DNA of 64,000 nucleotides. Origin: Talinum fruticosum. Lineage: Eukaryota > Streptophyta > Magnoliopsida > Caryophyllales > Talinaceae. Under the pieces are notes generated by a model, which was not told the DNA's origin, searched no databases, and worked only from the letters and a program-made list of their open reading frames with translations. Numbering within the stretch: position 1 is the stretch's first letter; the number at the start of each line of letters is the position of its first letter. Made by a program: the position numbers and the translations under genes. Positions 10,282-22,370 of the stretch are shown here, in pieces. Location: NCBI GenBank assembly GCA_021018815.1, contig JAITYX010000003.1, positions 8,058,501-8,122,500 of the forward strand, read 5' to 3'.

Positions 10282-11738
10282 TGTTGAGAGAAATATTTAC
10301 CGCAAGTGCACGGTGTAGCTGTAGCTAGGAACCGGCAAGTATGGGTCGTGTCCACAAGGAACTCGTTTTCAAATACTAAACCCACCTAAAAACTCTAATC
10401 TAGGTAAAAACTCAGTTCGACGAGTGATTTGGCTTTTGGATTCAACTAGAAACAAAATAACTATGAGAGATCAATGAATAACAAGCCTTAGATTGGGATT
10501 AATCACACTACTATGCCTGAAATCAACATCAAATACCTCTTGAGATTTGTCTATGCTAGCACTTTAGAAGGGGAGACACCAAATTAAACCTATCTTCGCC
10601 TACTTTCGAAGGTCAAAGAGTAATCTTGTACAATCTAATCACCTATTTTCATGGGATTAATAAAGAGCAAAATCACAATGAATGCATCTCACAACCCCGA
10701 TTAAAACCTTAATTATTTTCATATCAAAGTTCTAATCGTTCACAACGTCGTTCTAGGTAAGTTTTCATCTTTCGATGTTTACAAAACCCTAATAAAAATA
10801 TATGAGTCCTCTTTCGAGGCAATCAATGAAAAAGTTATGAACGAAGTGAATTCTAACCTAACAAGCATAGAACAATTCAATTGGCATTCAATTCATGATT
10901 ATCAAGGCACAATAAGGATCAATCCCAACCTAAGTAGAGAAATTAGCCCCTAAATATGATACTAAACAATTGCCAAGATTCAATGAATATAAACATGAAG
11001 ACTATAGAGAAATGGCAAAGAGAAAACATAGAGAGAGAATGAAGAATTACCGAATAGAAATCCGAATGCTTGAATTAAAATTAATCTTCAAAAATTCAAA
11101 ATCTCAAACTTCAATCTAAAGGGATTTGACGGTTGGAAACTACCCTAAAAACCCTAAATTTTGATGGAGAAAAGAACTGTAAAAAAAAAACTAAACAAAA
11201 ACGCTTATAAAGCCGCCAAAATAGTGTCGCAGGGCCGTGCGGAATTGTCGCACGGCCATGCAGATTTCGCACGGCCGTGCGGTGTTCTGCACCGTAGGCC
11301 GTGTGAAATGCCTAAACTTTCTGCCTCTCTTGCATAGGTCGTGCAACTTTGGCACGGGGTACCGTGCACGACTTCAACTTCCGTAACTTCTCGCACGGCC
11401 GTGCAAGATGCGCACAAGGGCCGTGCGGCCTTCCTTGACTTTGGGCCTTCGCTCGATGATCTGCACGGTTGTGCAGCTATGCAACTTCTCTTGATGTGTT
11501 TTAGGCTTCTTTCTTGCCTCCTCTTTGGCCCGGACTGTTCTCTTTATCGCTTTTCATCAAATTTACCTCGAATCTCTCAAATTTAAGCCCAAAAACCTAG
11601 AATAAAGAGATTTACAAGCTTAGGTGATGATAAAGAAAAATAAGCGAAATCTAACCCAAAACTAAATATAAATCATTGAAATCATCACAGAATTAGGTTA
11701 GATAATACCTTGAAAACCGATAAAAATGAGGTTTAACA
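10282..11738 (-). repeat. 3' LTR of Athila-like element
   Basis: Aligned with 16251-17660 from TGTTGAGAGAAATATTTACC to GAGGTTTAACA with scattered substitutions and small gaps. It carries the GCACGGCCGTGC cluster at 11225-11475. Confidence 0.9.
11225..11475. repeat. Clustered GCACGG/CCGTGC palindromes
   Basis: The 12-base palindrome GCACGGCCGTGC and its variants (GCAGGGCCGTGC, GCACGGCCATGC) recur about ten times in this GC-rich LTR part. Inverted copies allow many alternative hairpins. The block lies just upstream (minus strand) of the LTR's AT-rich half, so it could be in the leader or promoter of the transcript. That role is inference. Confidence 0.7.
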
Positions 11739-11752
11739 ACTCCCCGTGCTTA
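11739..11752 (-). other. Polypurine tract
   Basis: The minus strand reads GCACGGGGAGT immediately before the 3' LTR's TGTTAAAC. Purine-rich, and in the position expected for plus-strand priming. Confidence 0.65.
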
Positions 11753-13668
11753 GCTCTTGCTTGTCCCCAAGCAAGACTGTCAATTAACGATCCCGGGTTA
11801 AAACCTCGCATTCACCCTCCTCGGGTAACGAATTAAGAGTTCAATCAATAGGGATTACCATGCACAAAGACAACCTATTCAAAGTATCATATTTACATGA
11901 AAACTTGCTTGAAAACTTCAAAGACTACAATGCTTGGTTGCAATGCACAATTGTCTCATATTGAACTACAATAACATTCACGACGCCCTCAAACAAATGG
12001 CGAACTAGCTTGACTAGTGGAACCTCACTTTAGGAAATGTGGATCACTCCATCTCATTTGAAATTTCTTTTGAGGTTTCTCACAACATCTCTATCCAAAA
12101 CACCACCTACCATAGGCTTGGTCGTATTCTCATTCTCCACCACTATAGAGGCAAAAATGCAAGTGCAATCAAGAGGTCTTTCAAAGCTTGTAACGTGGCC
12201 AAGGTTCATTGGTAGAAAGGGGAACCAATTTGGGATATGTAGAGCTAGATAGCCGAGGCCTAACAGTTAAGGAGCAAAAACACTTCCAAACATGACTAAA
12301 AACTTTCTCCCAATTCACCTCTTTGAGCACAACATGCTTTAAGACAACTTTTGGAATGAGCATACAACTTTTTTGAACTTTCCACATGCCAACCACTTAT
12401 TTCTTCACTTCTTTTCTTCTTTTTTTTTCCTTCAATTTTCCTTCTTTTTTTCATTCTTTTTTTTTCAAAAATTCAAAACTTTCAGGAATAGATATAATTG
12501 GCATGAGAATCATAAACACTACTCAATTCCAAAAGAGTCTAAAAAGGGAACTTATCATTTTTTTCAACACGGGTCCCCAAATCAAACTACAAACCGAATA
12601 GGACACTCCATCATTCAGACCAAAACTACCCAATAAGTATTGCTCCATTAGACCCGGCTTTGGTATAGGAAATGTATAAAGGCCAAAGGTAAAGTGGATC
12701 CAGGTGTATCAAGAAACAGAGTTAAAGCTCAAAAGGGTAGCAAAATGGTATAAATGAATGGGATGGCTTTTTGGCTCATGTAGCTTGAAAACAAACGAAT
12801 ACCTCTATCATATTACACAATGCATATGCCAAGTGTGGTCTCAAAGAGAAATAGAGCAAATTCTAGAGGTATGCATAAAGGAAGAGTCACACAAAGAATG
12901 AAACATAAGACTAAAAATTGATGAATTAGTCTATAAGGCTCAAAGTCTCACGGGCTTATCCACCACAGTCAACAACTTACCACATGCTCAAGTTTGACCA
13001 ATCATGTAAAGTAATTCTCAAAGACACCGGCAAGCAACTCAAGACATCACAATCAAATTCATTCGCAAGTTCATTTTCACACAAAGTTTCTACCAAGAAT
13101 GGGCAATCAAATCATGCACAATCATGCCTAAAGATCAATTATCACAATTCACATCATCATCACGAGAGGGGTTTTCAAAACTATTTTTGGGATTTTAAAT
13201 TTTTTTAAGGCAATAAAAGCTAACTAACAAAGATACCTCACATAGAAGAGAATGAAAGAAGGGATGGAGCGTGTTTACCTCAAAAGTTTATGAATTTCCC
13301 TCCTCCATAATTCCTCAAATGAGCCAAGATCAAAAAGAAGAACAAAAATGTAAGTAATGCAAAGATTCTAACATATATGCTTAGAACTACATGATAAATG
13401 GAAAGGTGAAAAAATGAAAAAGTAATCCTAAGAAACTACATGAATGCATCCTAAATGAATGCAAATCCATCCCTACCATCCTTAAAACATCATCCAACAA
13501 CTGCAAGCTACTCCTCCATGCTTAACTCTTGCATTGTCCTCAATGAAAAAGGGCAAGAAAAGAAAGGAAAGGGAAGAAAGCCTACAAACAACGGGGAAAT
13601 TGTAATAAGGGTGGGAGGGAGGGAATTTTTTTTTTTTTTTGAAGACAATAAAAATGCTTGGGTTACCT
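11753..13668 (-). other. Internal non-coding region of Athila-like element
   Basis: Lies between gag-pro and the 3' LTR, where full Athila elements carry their 3' untranslated or env-like part. I recognise no domain. Pyrimidine-rich tracts occur at 12409-12470 and a T-run at 13628-13640. The short frames here are not supported. Confidence 0.55.
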
Positions 13669-16098
13669 CCCTAGAAGCGCTTGTTTAAGGTCCTTAAGCT
13701 TGACCCTTACCTCAAACGGTAGACAATGAGGACTGGGGATGAGGATAAAGTGAGGAATGGACTTGTGACATGAAATTCACTACCTCCTCATCATGATTAA
13801 CACTCCGAGCAAACCGAATATCGCCTTCGGTGGGCAAGTCCAGTGGAGCAGGTCGGCGTGCGTGGCTCATCTCATGTATGGATATCGAATCAACTATAGG
13901 CTTAGGAATAGGAGCCAAGGGTACAAATGGTGGTGGGAGGAAGAAATCAACACTTTCACCACGGATGTGAAAAGAGATCTTCCCTCCAGGTACATCAATC
14001 ACAGCTCCTGCAGTTGCGTAAATGGTCTCCTTAAGATAATAGGGACTCGGATGCTCTCATCCATATCCATCACCACAAAATCGCATGGAATAACAAACTT
14101 CTCTACTTGAACGGGTACATCCTCCAAAATACCCACGGGGCATCGAATTGACTGATCTGCAAGTTGAATAGAGATATTTGTAGGTTGCGGATCACCTAAC
14201 CGAAGCTTCCTGTAGAGCGGAAGTGGCATAATGCTCACACTTGCTCCGAGATCACAAAGGGCTCTATCAATCTGCACTCCCTTGATTGAGCAGGGAATAG
14301 AAAAACTTCCTGGATCCTCGCAGCTTAGAAGGTAACTTGCTCTAGAGAATTTCACTCGCACACCTCCCCATGCTCACTACTGAAACATCCTCCAACCTAG
14401 TCTTCTTGGAGAGAATCTCCCTTAAAAACTTAAGATAGGAGGGTGTTTCCTTGATAGCCTCTAAGAATGGCATGTTGATGTAGACCTTCTTCAACATACC
14501 AACAAATTTCAAAAACCGAGGCTCTAACAATCTCCGAGGATATGGTACAGGTGGCCGATATGGGCATACAAGAGGTGTTTTGGAGGCATGCTCCTCCGAG
14601 ATTTGAACGGGACTTTGTAACTCAACCTTAGTAGTACTTGTGCTTATCTTCCTGCAACACCATAGCGGGACTCTCTACTAACTCTATTCAACAGGTTTGA
14701 ATGACATTGACATGATCCCCGGGGTTGGTCTCGAGTTGACCTAGAAGTCGCCCTTGAGGTCTAGACAAATGACTCATTTGCTAAGCTATCCGGGCAATCT
14801 TGGTATCCATCATCTTTTGGTGCGTAGACATGCTATATAGTTGGGCGGTGATGATCTTGATGGATTGGGCATCATCGTTGACCTTACTTTGAGTCCGGAT
14901 GAATGCTCTTATGAGGGCATCTGTTTGTGGTTCTTGCATGAAGGAAGATGGAGAAGTATCCTTCGATGAAAACCAAGAGGTTGGGTGGTCATTGGTGGCT
15001 GAAGGTTGGGGTTCCGATGAGATAGGTTCCGATAGTTCGAACCCCTTGAGTTATAGCTTTGGGGGTATGGCCTATTTTGGGGCCATTAGTTGAAGTTGTG
15101 AAGAGCATTGACTTGCTCAGGGATAAGAGTTTGACATTCAGCTCCTGTGTGCCCATGTATACCACATATCTCACATAAAACTGTAGTTCCAAATGATAAA
15201 CTAGAAGAACCCGCTTGGGAGGAGACCGTAGGTATCTTCTCAATCTTATATACTAGTGCATCTAGCTTGCTTGATAATAAGGCCACAGCATCAACTTCAT
15301 ACTTCCCTCCCGTCTTAGGTACTCGTCCTTTCACCGCCCCAATGGTAACCGTTAGCAGCCATACTCTCAATAAGAGCTTTTGCCTCACCTTCTCCCTTAG
15401 CCATAAGAGCACCTCCTGCAGCTGCATCTATGGAAATCCAAATTTGGGGAGGTAAACCATTATAGAAGGTTTGTAGGAGCATCCACCCCGGAATACCGTG
15501 GTGAGGAAATTTCTTCCGGAGGTCCTTGTACCTTTCCCAAGCCTCATAAAGCGACTCGCCATCCTCTAAGCGAAAGTCGAGATGGCGTTTTGCAGCTTAG
15601 CGGTCTTGCTTAAGGGAAAGAACTTTGCCATGAACGCCTTTAACAAAGCTTCCCAAGTGGCGTACTTGTTGGGATCCTCATTCAACAACCAATCCTTGGC
15701 TCTATCCTTTAGGGAGAAAGGAAAGAGCTTGAGGAGGAGGGCTTCATCGGTGAAGTTATTGATCTTCACGGTTCCACACTTCTCCAAGAAGGAGTTGATG
15801 TGTCGGATGGCATTTTCGTTGGGAAGCCCTCCAAATGCATCTTGCCGCACAAAGTGAATGAGCGACATCTTCACCTTAAAGTCCTCTCGCAGCGACATTC
15901 GGCCCAACGATGGCTGAAATTGCCCCGGATGCACTAGGGATGGCATAGTCCCCTAGCGGTCTCGCTTGCGGTCTTTGTTCCACCATTCTTTCCTCTCTTC
16001 TCCGCCTTCTCACAGCCTACGCTGATTGATCTTGCTGGTGGTTCGATTTCGGGGTCAAACGAGACAATTTCTTTCCTTCTTTGATTCCTCCTACGCAT
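13669..16098 (-). pseudogene. Athila-like gag-protease, frameshifted
   Basis: Gag forms the particle and the protease cuts it. Reading starts at an ATG at 16098 (MRRRNQRRKEIVSFDPE). After one frameshift the gag core is clear at 15566-15946: SLIHFVRQDAFGGLP, HINSFLEKCGTVKINNFTDE, LKLFPFSLKDRAKDWL, AFMAKFFPLSKTAKLQ. A zinc knuckle CEICGIHGHTGAEC (CX2CX4HX4C) lies at 15134-15175. A segment SYLKFLREILSKK at 14342-14530 precedes the aspartic protease at 13999-14361, whose active-site loop CDLGASVSIMP has Asp at about residue 37; DLGA is usual for Athila. The frame ends near 13669 in KDLKQALLGR. At least three frame changes are needed. No polymerase follows. Confidence 0.8.
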
Positions 16099-16223
16099 GA
16101 AAAACAAGAACTATACCGAGCGTAAACAGGTTCAAGCGTAAATCAAGAAAAGATAGGTGCTGGGACAAGAACAAAAGACCTAGTTTCAAGTCTTAAAGCA
16201 AATTTAGTACTCAAAAGAACAAA

Positions 16224-16250
16224 GTTCCCCAAGCAACGATGCCAAAAACT
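16224..16250 (-). other. Primer binding site, tRNA-Asp type
   Basis: The minus strand reads TGGCATCGTTGCTTGGGGAA, a near match to the Athila/Tat site TGGCGCCGTTGCCGGGGA. Five bases separate it from the 5' LTR end at 16251. Confidence 0.8.
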
Positions 16251-17660
16251 TGTTGAGAGAAATATTTACCGCAAGTGCACGGTGTAGCCGTAGCTAGGAA
16301 CCGGCAAGTACGGGTCATGTCCACAAGGAACTCGTTTTCAAATACTAAATCCACCTAAAAACTCTAATCTAGGTAAAAACTCAGTTCGACAAGTGATTTG
16401 GTTTTTGGATTCAACTAGAAACAAAATAACTATGAGAGATCAATGAATAACAAGCCTTAGATTGGGATTAATCACACTATTATGCATGAAATCAACATCA
16501 AATACCGCTTGAGATTTGCCTATGCTAACGAGTTTAGAAGGGGAGACACCAAATTAAACCTATCTTCGCCTACTTTCGAAAGTCAAAGACTAATCTTTCA
16601 CAATCTAATCACATATTTTCATGGGATTAATAAAGGGCAAAATCACAATGAATGAATCTCACAACCCCCGATTAAAACCTTAATTATTTTCATATCAAAG
16701 TTCTAATCGTTCACAACGTCATTCTAGGTAAGTTTTCATCTTTCGATATTTACAAAACCCTAATAAAAATATATGAGTCCTCTTTCGAGGCAATCAATGA
16801 AAAAGTGATGAGCGAAGTGAATTCTAACTTAACAAGCATAGAATAATTCAATTGGCATTCAATTCATGATTATCAAGGCATAATAAGGATCAATCCCAAC
16901 CTAAGTAGAGAAATTAGCCCCTAAACATGATACTAAACAATTGGCAAGATTCAATGAATATAAACAAGAAGACTATAGAGAAATGGCAAAAAGCAAACAT
17001 AAAGAGAGAGAATTAAGAATTACCGAATAGAAATCCGAATGCTTGAATTAAAATTAATCTTCAAAAATTCAAAATCTCAAACTTCAATCTAAAGGGATTT
17101 GACGGTTGGAAACTACCTTAGAAACCCTAAAATTTGATGGAGAAAAGAACCGCCAAAAAAATAAACAAAAAACGCTTATAAAGCCGCCGAAACAGATGTC
17201 GCACTGGCCGTGCGGGTTTTACACGGTAGGCCGTGCGAAATGCCTAAACTTTCTGCCTCTCTTGCACGGGCCGTGCAACTTTGGCACGGGGTATCGTGCA
17301 CGACTTCAACTTCCGCAACTTCTCGCACGGTCGTGCAAGATGCGCACAAGGGGCCGTGCGGCCTTCCTTGACTTCGGGCCCTTCGCCTAATGATCTACAC
17401 AACTGTGGAGCTTCGCACGATAGGCTATGCAACTTCTCTTGATGTCTTTTAGGCTTCTTTCTTGCCTCCTTTTTGGCCCGGATCTGTTCTCTTCATCGCT
17501 TTTCATCAAATTTACCTCAAATCTCTCAAATTTAAGCCCAAAACCCGTAATAAAGAGATTTACAAGCTTAGGTGACAATAAAGAGAAAATAAGCGAAATC
17601 TAACCCAAAACTAAATATAAAACATAATGCCTTGAAAATCGATAAAAATGAGGTTTAACA
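16251..17660 (-). repeat. 5' LTR of Athila-like element
   Basis: Pairs with 10282-11738. Diverged by point changes and short indels, the largest near the CACGG cluster at 17188-17430, where several motif copies are missing relative to the other LTR. Confidence 0.9.
17188..17430. repeat. CACGG/CCGTG motif cluster, second LTR copy
   Basis: The same GC-rich motif block as 11225-11475, with fewer intact palindromes (GGCCGTGCGGG, GCACGGGCCGTGC, GCACGGTCGTGC). The left LTR holds extra units, so the cluster has changed length since insertion. Confidence 0.65.
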
Positions 17661-18150
17661 ATTTTTCGTAAAATACAAAGCTGTTTTACACGTAACATAC
17701 TTAGAAAATAATTTTGAGTCTAGATAAGTGTAATACACAAAGAAGTACTTGGAAACCCTCCTGGGGCGGAAAACCACGGATAGTGCTAACCCAAACACCA
17801 AGTCAAATCCAAGTAATTGAATCCACAATTATAAGGACTAACTCTTTACTGAATTGCTCCCTTAGACAATTCCTTTACAAGTTTTCCTAGATGCGAAGTT
17901 CCCTTATCCGATCTATTACTTCCTAACCGAGATAACCTTTATAGTCGGGAAAAGCTGAGTTGAGTTAATCCTTACAGCTCGATCAAGGCACTTAGAAAGA
18001 AAGTAGAAATAATATAAGTAATTACAAGACTTTCTTTACAACTCAAAAGTAAGAAGTACAAATTAGGAGTTGTAAGTCGAAGATTGAGTGGTTGAGAGTC
18101 TTGAAACAATTGAAAATCATTGCTTTAGCAGGTGGTAGTGGTAAAATACA
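17661..18150 (+). repeat. Sirevirus-like LTR continuation
   Basis: Continues the sequence broken at 10281: joining the sides gives GATTTTTCGTAAAATAC. It has no coding frame. The identity as LTR rests on the CCTAGAGGGGGTGAATA start at 10250 and is tentative. It ends near the CACTA fragment. Confidence 0.35.
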
Positions 18151-18486
18151 TAATCCAATATGACATTAGTAAGTGTTGTTCCGGTTGTTGAATTTACTTG
18201 CCTAAGGAAAGCTTCTATATGCCTAGATCTCTTCCTGGCTTGTATTGCTCGTTATTATACATCACCCGGTGAATATTTCTATGTTTGGTGATTTATGATT
18301 CTTTTGGATGCAAGTCTGTACTACATGTATGGTTTGTGCTCTCATTTGGACTGGGAAATAATTCGTATTGCCATCATTGATACCATTGGCAGGATTCTTG
18401 GAGGAAGTAGTGATTGTTTTTGTGCGGGTTTCATGCTTCTTCAAGTACCCGTTTGTCTTATTTAGTAGCAATTTGCTCTCACAGTC
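18151..18486. other. Unassigned junction region
   Basis: I recognise neither LTR nor transposase here. It lies between the LTR-like sequence and the recognisable CACTA 3' end. Confidence 0.3.
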
Positions 18487-19237
18487 TATATGTTATCCAG
18501 GCTACTTCGCAACAAGTCCAAACAAGCAATATCATCATAAAGACAATCACATAACTAAATCTACTACAAAAGCATCACTTTAGGAAAATCGAGATTTTCC
18601 TTGGGGCAAAAACATTGAAATCGGTTTATACCTCAATGTTTCAAGAGGAGAGATGAACTTTTTCACGTTAAATACTTCAAGAAGACTACTCTTTGTATTA
18701 TTATTGCACATTTGTAATATATTCTTTGCTTGAACTTTAATGTGAAGCATGGAATTTTGTTGCGAACTTGTTCAAGATGGAACTTTGTTGTGGTTGTAGT
18801 AAGTTAGAAACTTTTGTATTATTGGAAAATTGAGGTTGTTGGTTATTGTCTGTGTAAGTTGTGATGTATTTTAGAGTGTATTTTGTACGGGGGACGGAAA
18901 AACAATACACAAAAACTATTAAAAAAATACGGACCAATGACGACGGTTCTTACATTAGAACTATCGTCATATGCTCTGTCTAACAATTTTGGGCATTTTT
19001 GTTCAGGATGTATGACGACCGGTTCTAATGTAAGAACCGTCGTCATAGGTACTATATGACGATGATTCTTTTTGAAAAACCATTGTCATATAGAACCATC
19101 GTCATAGGATATCGTTTACTACGGTTGTTGAACCGTGGTAAAAGAAGCTAAATATAACGACGACAACATAAACGACGCCGATTAACCGTATTAAAGGTCA
19201 TTTTTAACGGTAGTTAAAAGTGGTTCTCGTATTAGTG
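18487..19237 (+). mobile_element. CACTA element 3' end
   Basis: Closely matches the reverse complement of 43848-44620: shared blocks include AAGACAATCACATAACTAAA, CACAACTTACACA (inverted) and the terminal GTGGTTCTCGTATTAGTG, which mirrors CACTACTACAGGAACCAC at 43848. The last 300 bases hold inverted copies of ATGACGACGGTTCTTAC, the subterminal repeats that bind transposase-encoded protein in CACTA elements. No transposase domain is visible upstream, so it is a fragment. Confidence 0.8.
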
Positions 19238-19993
19238 AATAAAGATAATTAAGTGCTTAATTACTTTTAATTAATTATTGTCTTTGCCTAATCTTAGACC
19301 AAGGTATTTTCATGCTTTGAGTACCACTTTACTTGCTTTTGTAGGTTGATTAGACAAGCTTAATTATTTTTGAAAAGCAAAAGCGATCGGTTTCTAGCCG
19401 TTAAACACCAGCAGATAGAAATCAACCATTTCGGGACATGGGTCGGACACCGTGTCGGTGTTGTTTGTTTCCAAATACGGTGAACAACAACATTGGGTCT
19501 AACGCTTGTTTCCACTCCATATTTCAATCACAACTAGAGGGTTGGACTACATTTTAAGCCAAGGACCACCACACAACTTTCACATCACAACGGATCATTT
19601 TCTCGAGTGACTCGGACTAGCCGTTATAACGACTATTGAAGCTCACCGATCCGTAACAAGTTACAACGGTCATACTCGCCTTACTTTGTATAAATAGAAG
19701 TCATTCTACAAGACTTGAAGATTGCTGAACACATTGCTTAACACTTTCTTAGTGCTCGAGTGAAATGAAATCTGTCTCCGTGCCCCATATATATGTTGAT
19801 GAAAGTAGAAACAACGGACCAAATACGAAAGGGATTCAGGAGCATACTCCATTACTATCGAAACAAAAGCAACTCAAAATTCAGAAATTAGTAATTCAGA
19901 ATATTGTCGCTCTCTAAATTAAACCCATAAAAATCAAATCCCTAATTTGGGTTTCTACGAAATAAAGACAGAGTTTTTAAAGACCAATAAACA
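19238..19993 (+). repeat. LTR-like promoter sequence (possible Sirevirus LTR 3' half)
   Basis: No coding sequence. A TATA box at 19689 and the surrounding layout resemble the transcription start region of a copia LTR on the plus strand. It may be the other half of the LTR at 10226-10281 and 17661-18150, split by the CACTA fragment. The sequence after about 19870 has the look of a plant 5' leader. Confidence 0.3.
19689..19697 (+). promoter_or_regulatory. TATA box
   Basis: TATAAATAG in a GC-richer context, followed about 30 bases later by a plausible start site. Probably an LTR promoter. Confidence 0.45.
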
Positions 19994-20116
19994 TGTGAAA
20001 GATAATGGCAGAATGACTCACCCATATGGGAGTTTGGCATTCTATATATAGAGAAGATAATACAAAAAATAATTTACAATTATTTTATGTACGATAATAT
20101 CTCTAATACTCTATTA
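19994..20116 (-). repeat. 3' LTR of copia element 1
   Basis: Plus strand starts TGTGAAAGATAATGGCAGAA and ends CTAATACTCTATTA. Matches the LTRs at 25139, 34677 and 39270. Confidence 0.8.
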
Positions 20117-20129
20117 CGCCCACTCATGC

Positions 20130-22370
20130 CGATCGGGGGACACACGGACAACTTGGACTTAAGAAATTAAAATTGTTGAGAGGACAGCCCTTTAATAAAG
20201 ATGTCCTCAATCCGAGAAGTAGTAGGAATATATCGCATAATGAGATCTCCATCGGCAACCCGTTCTCGAACAAAGGGATAATCCACGGCTACATGTTTGT
20301 TGTGGTCGTGATTGACCGGATTAGCGATCATATATGTAACACCGATATTATCATAATATAATCGCACAAGAATGGCAAGGGTGATACCAACATCAAACAA
20401 AAGCTTGCGAAACTAAAGTGTCTCGAAGCAATCGTATAACCAAGAGCACGATACTCGGCTTCAATAGATGATTTGGAGGTTGTGGGTTGCTTTTAGAACG
20501 CCAAGATATGAGATTACGACCAAAATAAACGGCATAGCTCTGTGGTAGAGCGACAGTGTCACGACAACCCGCCCGGCTAACATCGGAATAGACAATCATG
20601 ACTCGACATTGAAGAGGCAAGCACAAAGAAAAAGCCCATGGTCAAGAGTTCCCCGCAAATACCGAAAATACGCTTCATAGCATGCAGATGAGTAATACGG
20701 GAGCGTGCATAAATTAGGAAACTACATGCACTCGTATAAGCAATGTGAGGTCGAGTCATGGTTAAGTAATGCAAGGCACCTACCATACTTTTGTACTCGA
20801 GAGGGATCAGCAAGCAGCTCACCGTCCGTAAGGGATAAGGTGGTTCGAGCAAGCAGAATGAGTTTTAATAAAGGTACAAGTTTGAAGCTGAAATTTATGT
20901 AAGAGATCTAAAACATATTTTTGTTGTGTCAAAAATAATCCGTAAGGAGATCGAACCACTTAAATGCCAAGAAAATAACTTAGGTTTCCAAGATCTTTCA
21001 TGGCAAACCGACTAGCAAGGGAATCAATAAAAGACTACGAGTGAGATAGATGAACTACCGGTCAAAATAATGTCATCCACGTAAAAGAGAATGAGGACAT
21101 GATTACCAGTTCGAAAAACAAACATAGAGGTGTCAGCATTGCTACATACAAAACCATGAGATAGAAGGAAGTTGCTAAAGCGATGAAACTAGGCACGAGG
21201 AGCCTATTTCAAGCCATAAAGCGCCTTCTTAAGACGACAAACATGGGTAGGGAAATTAAGATTAACAAACCTAGGAGGTTGTTTCATATGAACTGTCTCA
21301 GTGAGATATCCATGTAAAAAGACATTCTTGACATCAAACCGGCGAATAGGCCAATGAAAAGAAACAACGAAGAGTCGGAACCAAATGAATAGTAGCGAGG
21401 CTTAACAACAGGGCTTAACAATAGGGCTGAAAGTCTCATGGTAGTCAATACCGATTGTTGGTGAAACCCATGTGCTACAAGTCGAGCTTTGTACCTCTCC
21501 ACGGTACCATCGGATCAATATTTAATCTTGTAAACCCATTTACCGCCAACCAAATTAAGATCCGATTGAGATGGAACCAAATCCCATGTGTTATTGGCAA
21601 TCAAAGCATTATACTCTTTCGGTCATGGCTTCCTTCCATTTGGAATGTCGGGAAGCTTGTGAAAAGCATGTAGGTTCAACTGCAAAGCAAGACCAACACC
21701 GAGGGACAGGAGACGCCTAGGTTTGGCAATGCCGGACTTGGACCAAGTTTGCATAGGGTTAACATTGGTGGACAGGAATATAGGGACATAGGGACACTCG
21801 AAGAGGCAACAGGACCTGGCGAGCGACATAAAATTACCAAGCACGAGTAAGGGGGTCCGACGCAATAGGGGATGAAACAGACACAAGACCAAAGGCGAAA
21901 GGAGAGGGAGCAGACGCAGTGGGAGAGACATGGGCCATAGATGTTGGGCTAGGGTTGAGACTCAACGAGGATGAAGAAGTTAAGGGAAGAGGGTGGGACA
22001 CCTCAACGAACGAAGAAGCTGGCTTAGATAACGTGAAAGGGAGGACCAAAGATTGGGTCGGCCCATTCGTCACAACAGTGTACTGGAGACCAAACTAGAA
22101 TGAGAGATAGAAGATGAGACAACCGAGGCACGAGTTGGAGTAAGACAGAGTATATTCTTTATTACAAAAGGAGCATTAGGAGACGAACTAGAGATAAGTT
22201 TAGGAAAAGGATAAATGTTTCATGAAATCGGACATTTCTACTCATATAAACACGACTTGTTAGGGGATCTAAACAATGATAACCCTTATAATGAGGAGCA
22301 TATCCTAGAAAAACACAAGTGAACAAACTAAGAAAAGAGTTTATTGGACCTCTTTGCAACAAAATTTAGA
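20130..22370 (-). pseudogene. Copia 1 reverse transcriptase and RNase H remnant
   Basis: The reverse transcriptase copies element RNA and RNase H removes it. On the minus strand, 22162-22362 is the integrase C-terminal side (CVFLGYAPHYKGYHCLDP). At 21284-21502 is the RT start ERYKARLVAHGFHQQ, with LDVKNAFLHGH-type residues in a shifted frame. The catalytic YVDD is encoded at 21072-21083 (YVDDIILTG). RNase H follows at 20577-20850 (EYKSMVGALHYLTMTRPHIAY) and 20167-20400 (LYYDNIGVTYMIANPVNHD, ADIFTKGLSSQ with substitutions). At least five frame changes break the frame, so it is inactive although the YVDD itself is intact. Confidence 0.8.

Larger units (their letters stand above)
10282..17660 (-). 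mobile_element. Athila-like gag-protease-only LTR retrotransposon
   Basis: A structurally complete element of 7379 bp. ATTTT at 10277-10281 and at 17661-17665 is a perfect 5-bp target duplication. Two LTRs of 1457 and 1410 bp start TGTTGAGAG and end TTAACA. A tRNA-Asp-type PBS adjoins the right LTR and a purine tract adjoins the left one, so transcription runs on the minus strand. The internal region encodes gag and aspartic protease but no reverse transcriptase, RNase H or integrase. It must therefore use enzymes from a relative, the arrangement known for non-autonomous gag-bearing elements. Frameshifts in gag-pro show that this copy is no longer productive. Confidence 0.88.

Noticed and set aside
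12373..12636. Phe-rich plus frames of 87 and 71 codons
   Set aside because: T/C-rich tract in the non-coding part of the Athila-like element; no domain.
20173..20361. 62-codon plus frame
   Set aside because: Antisense to the copia RNase H.
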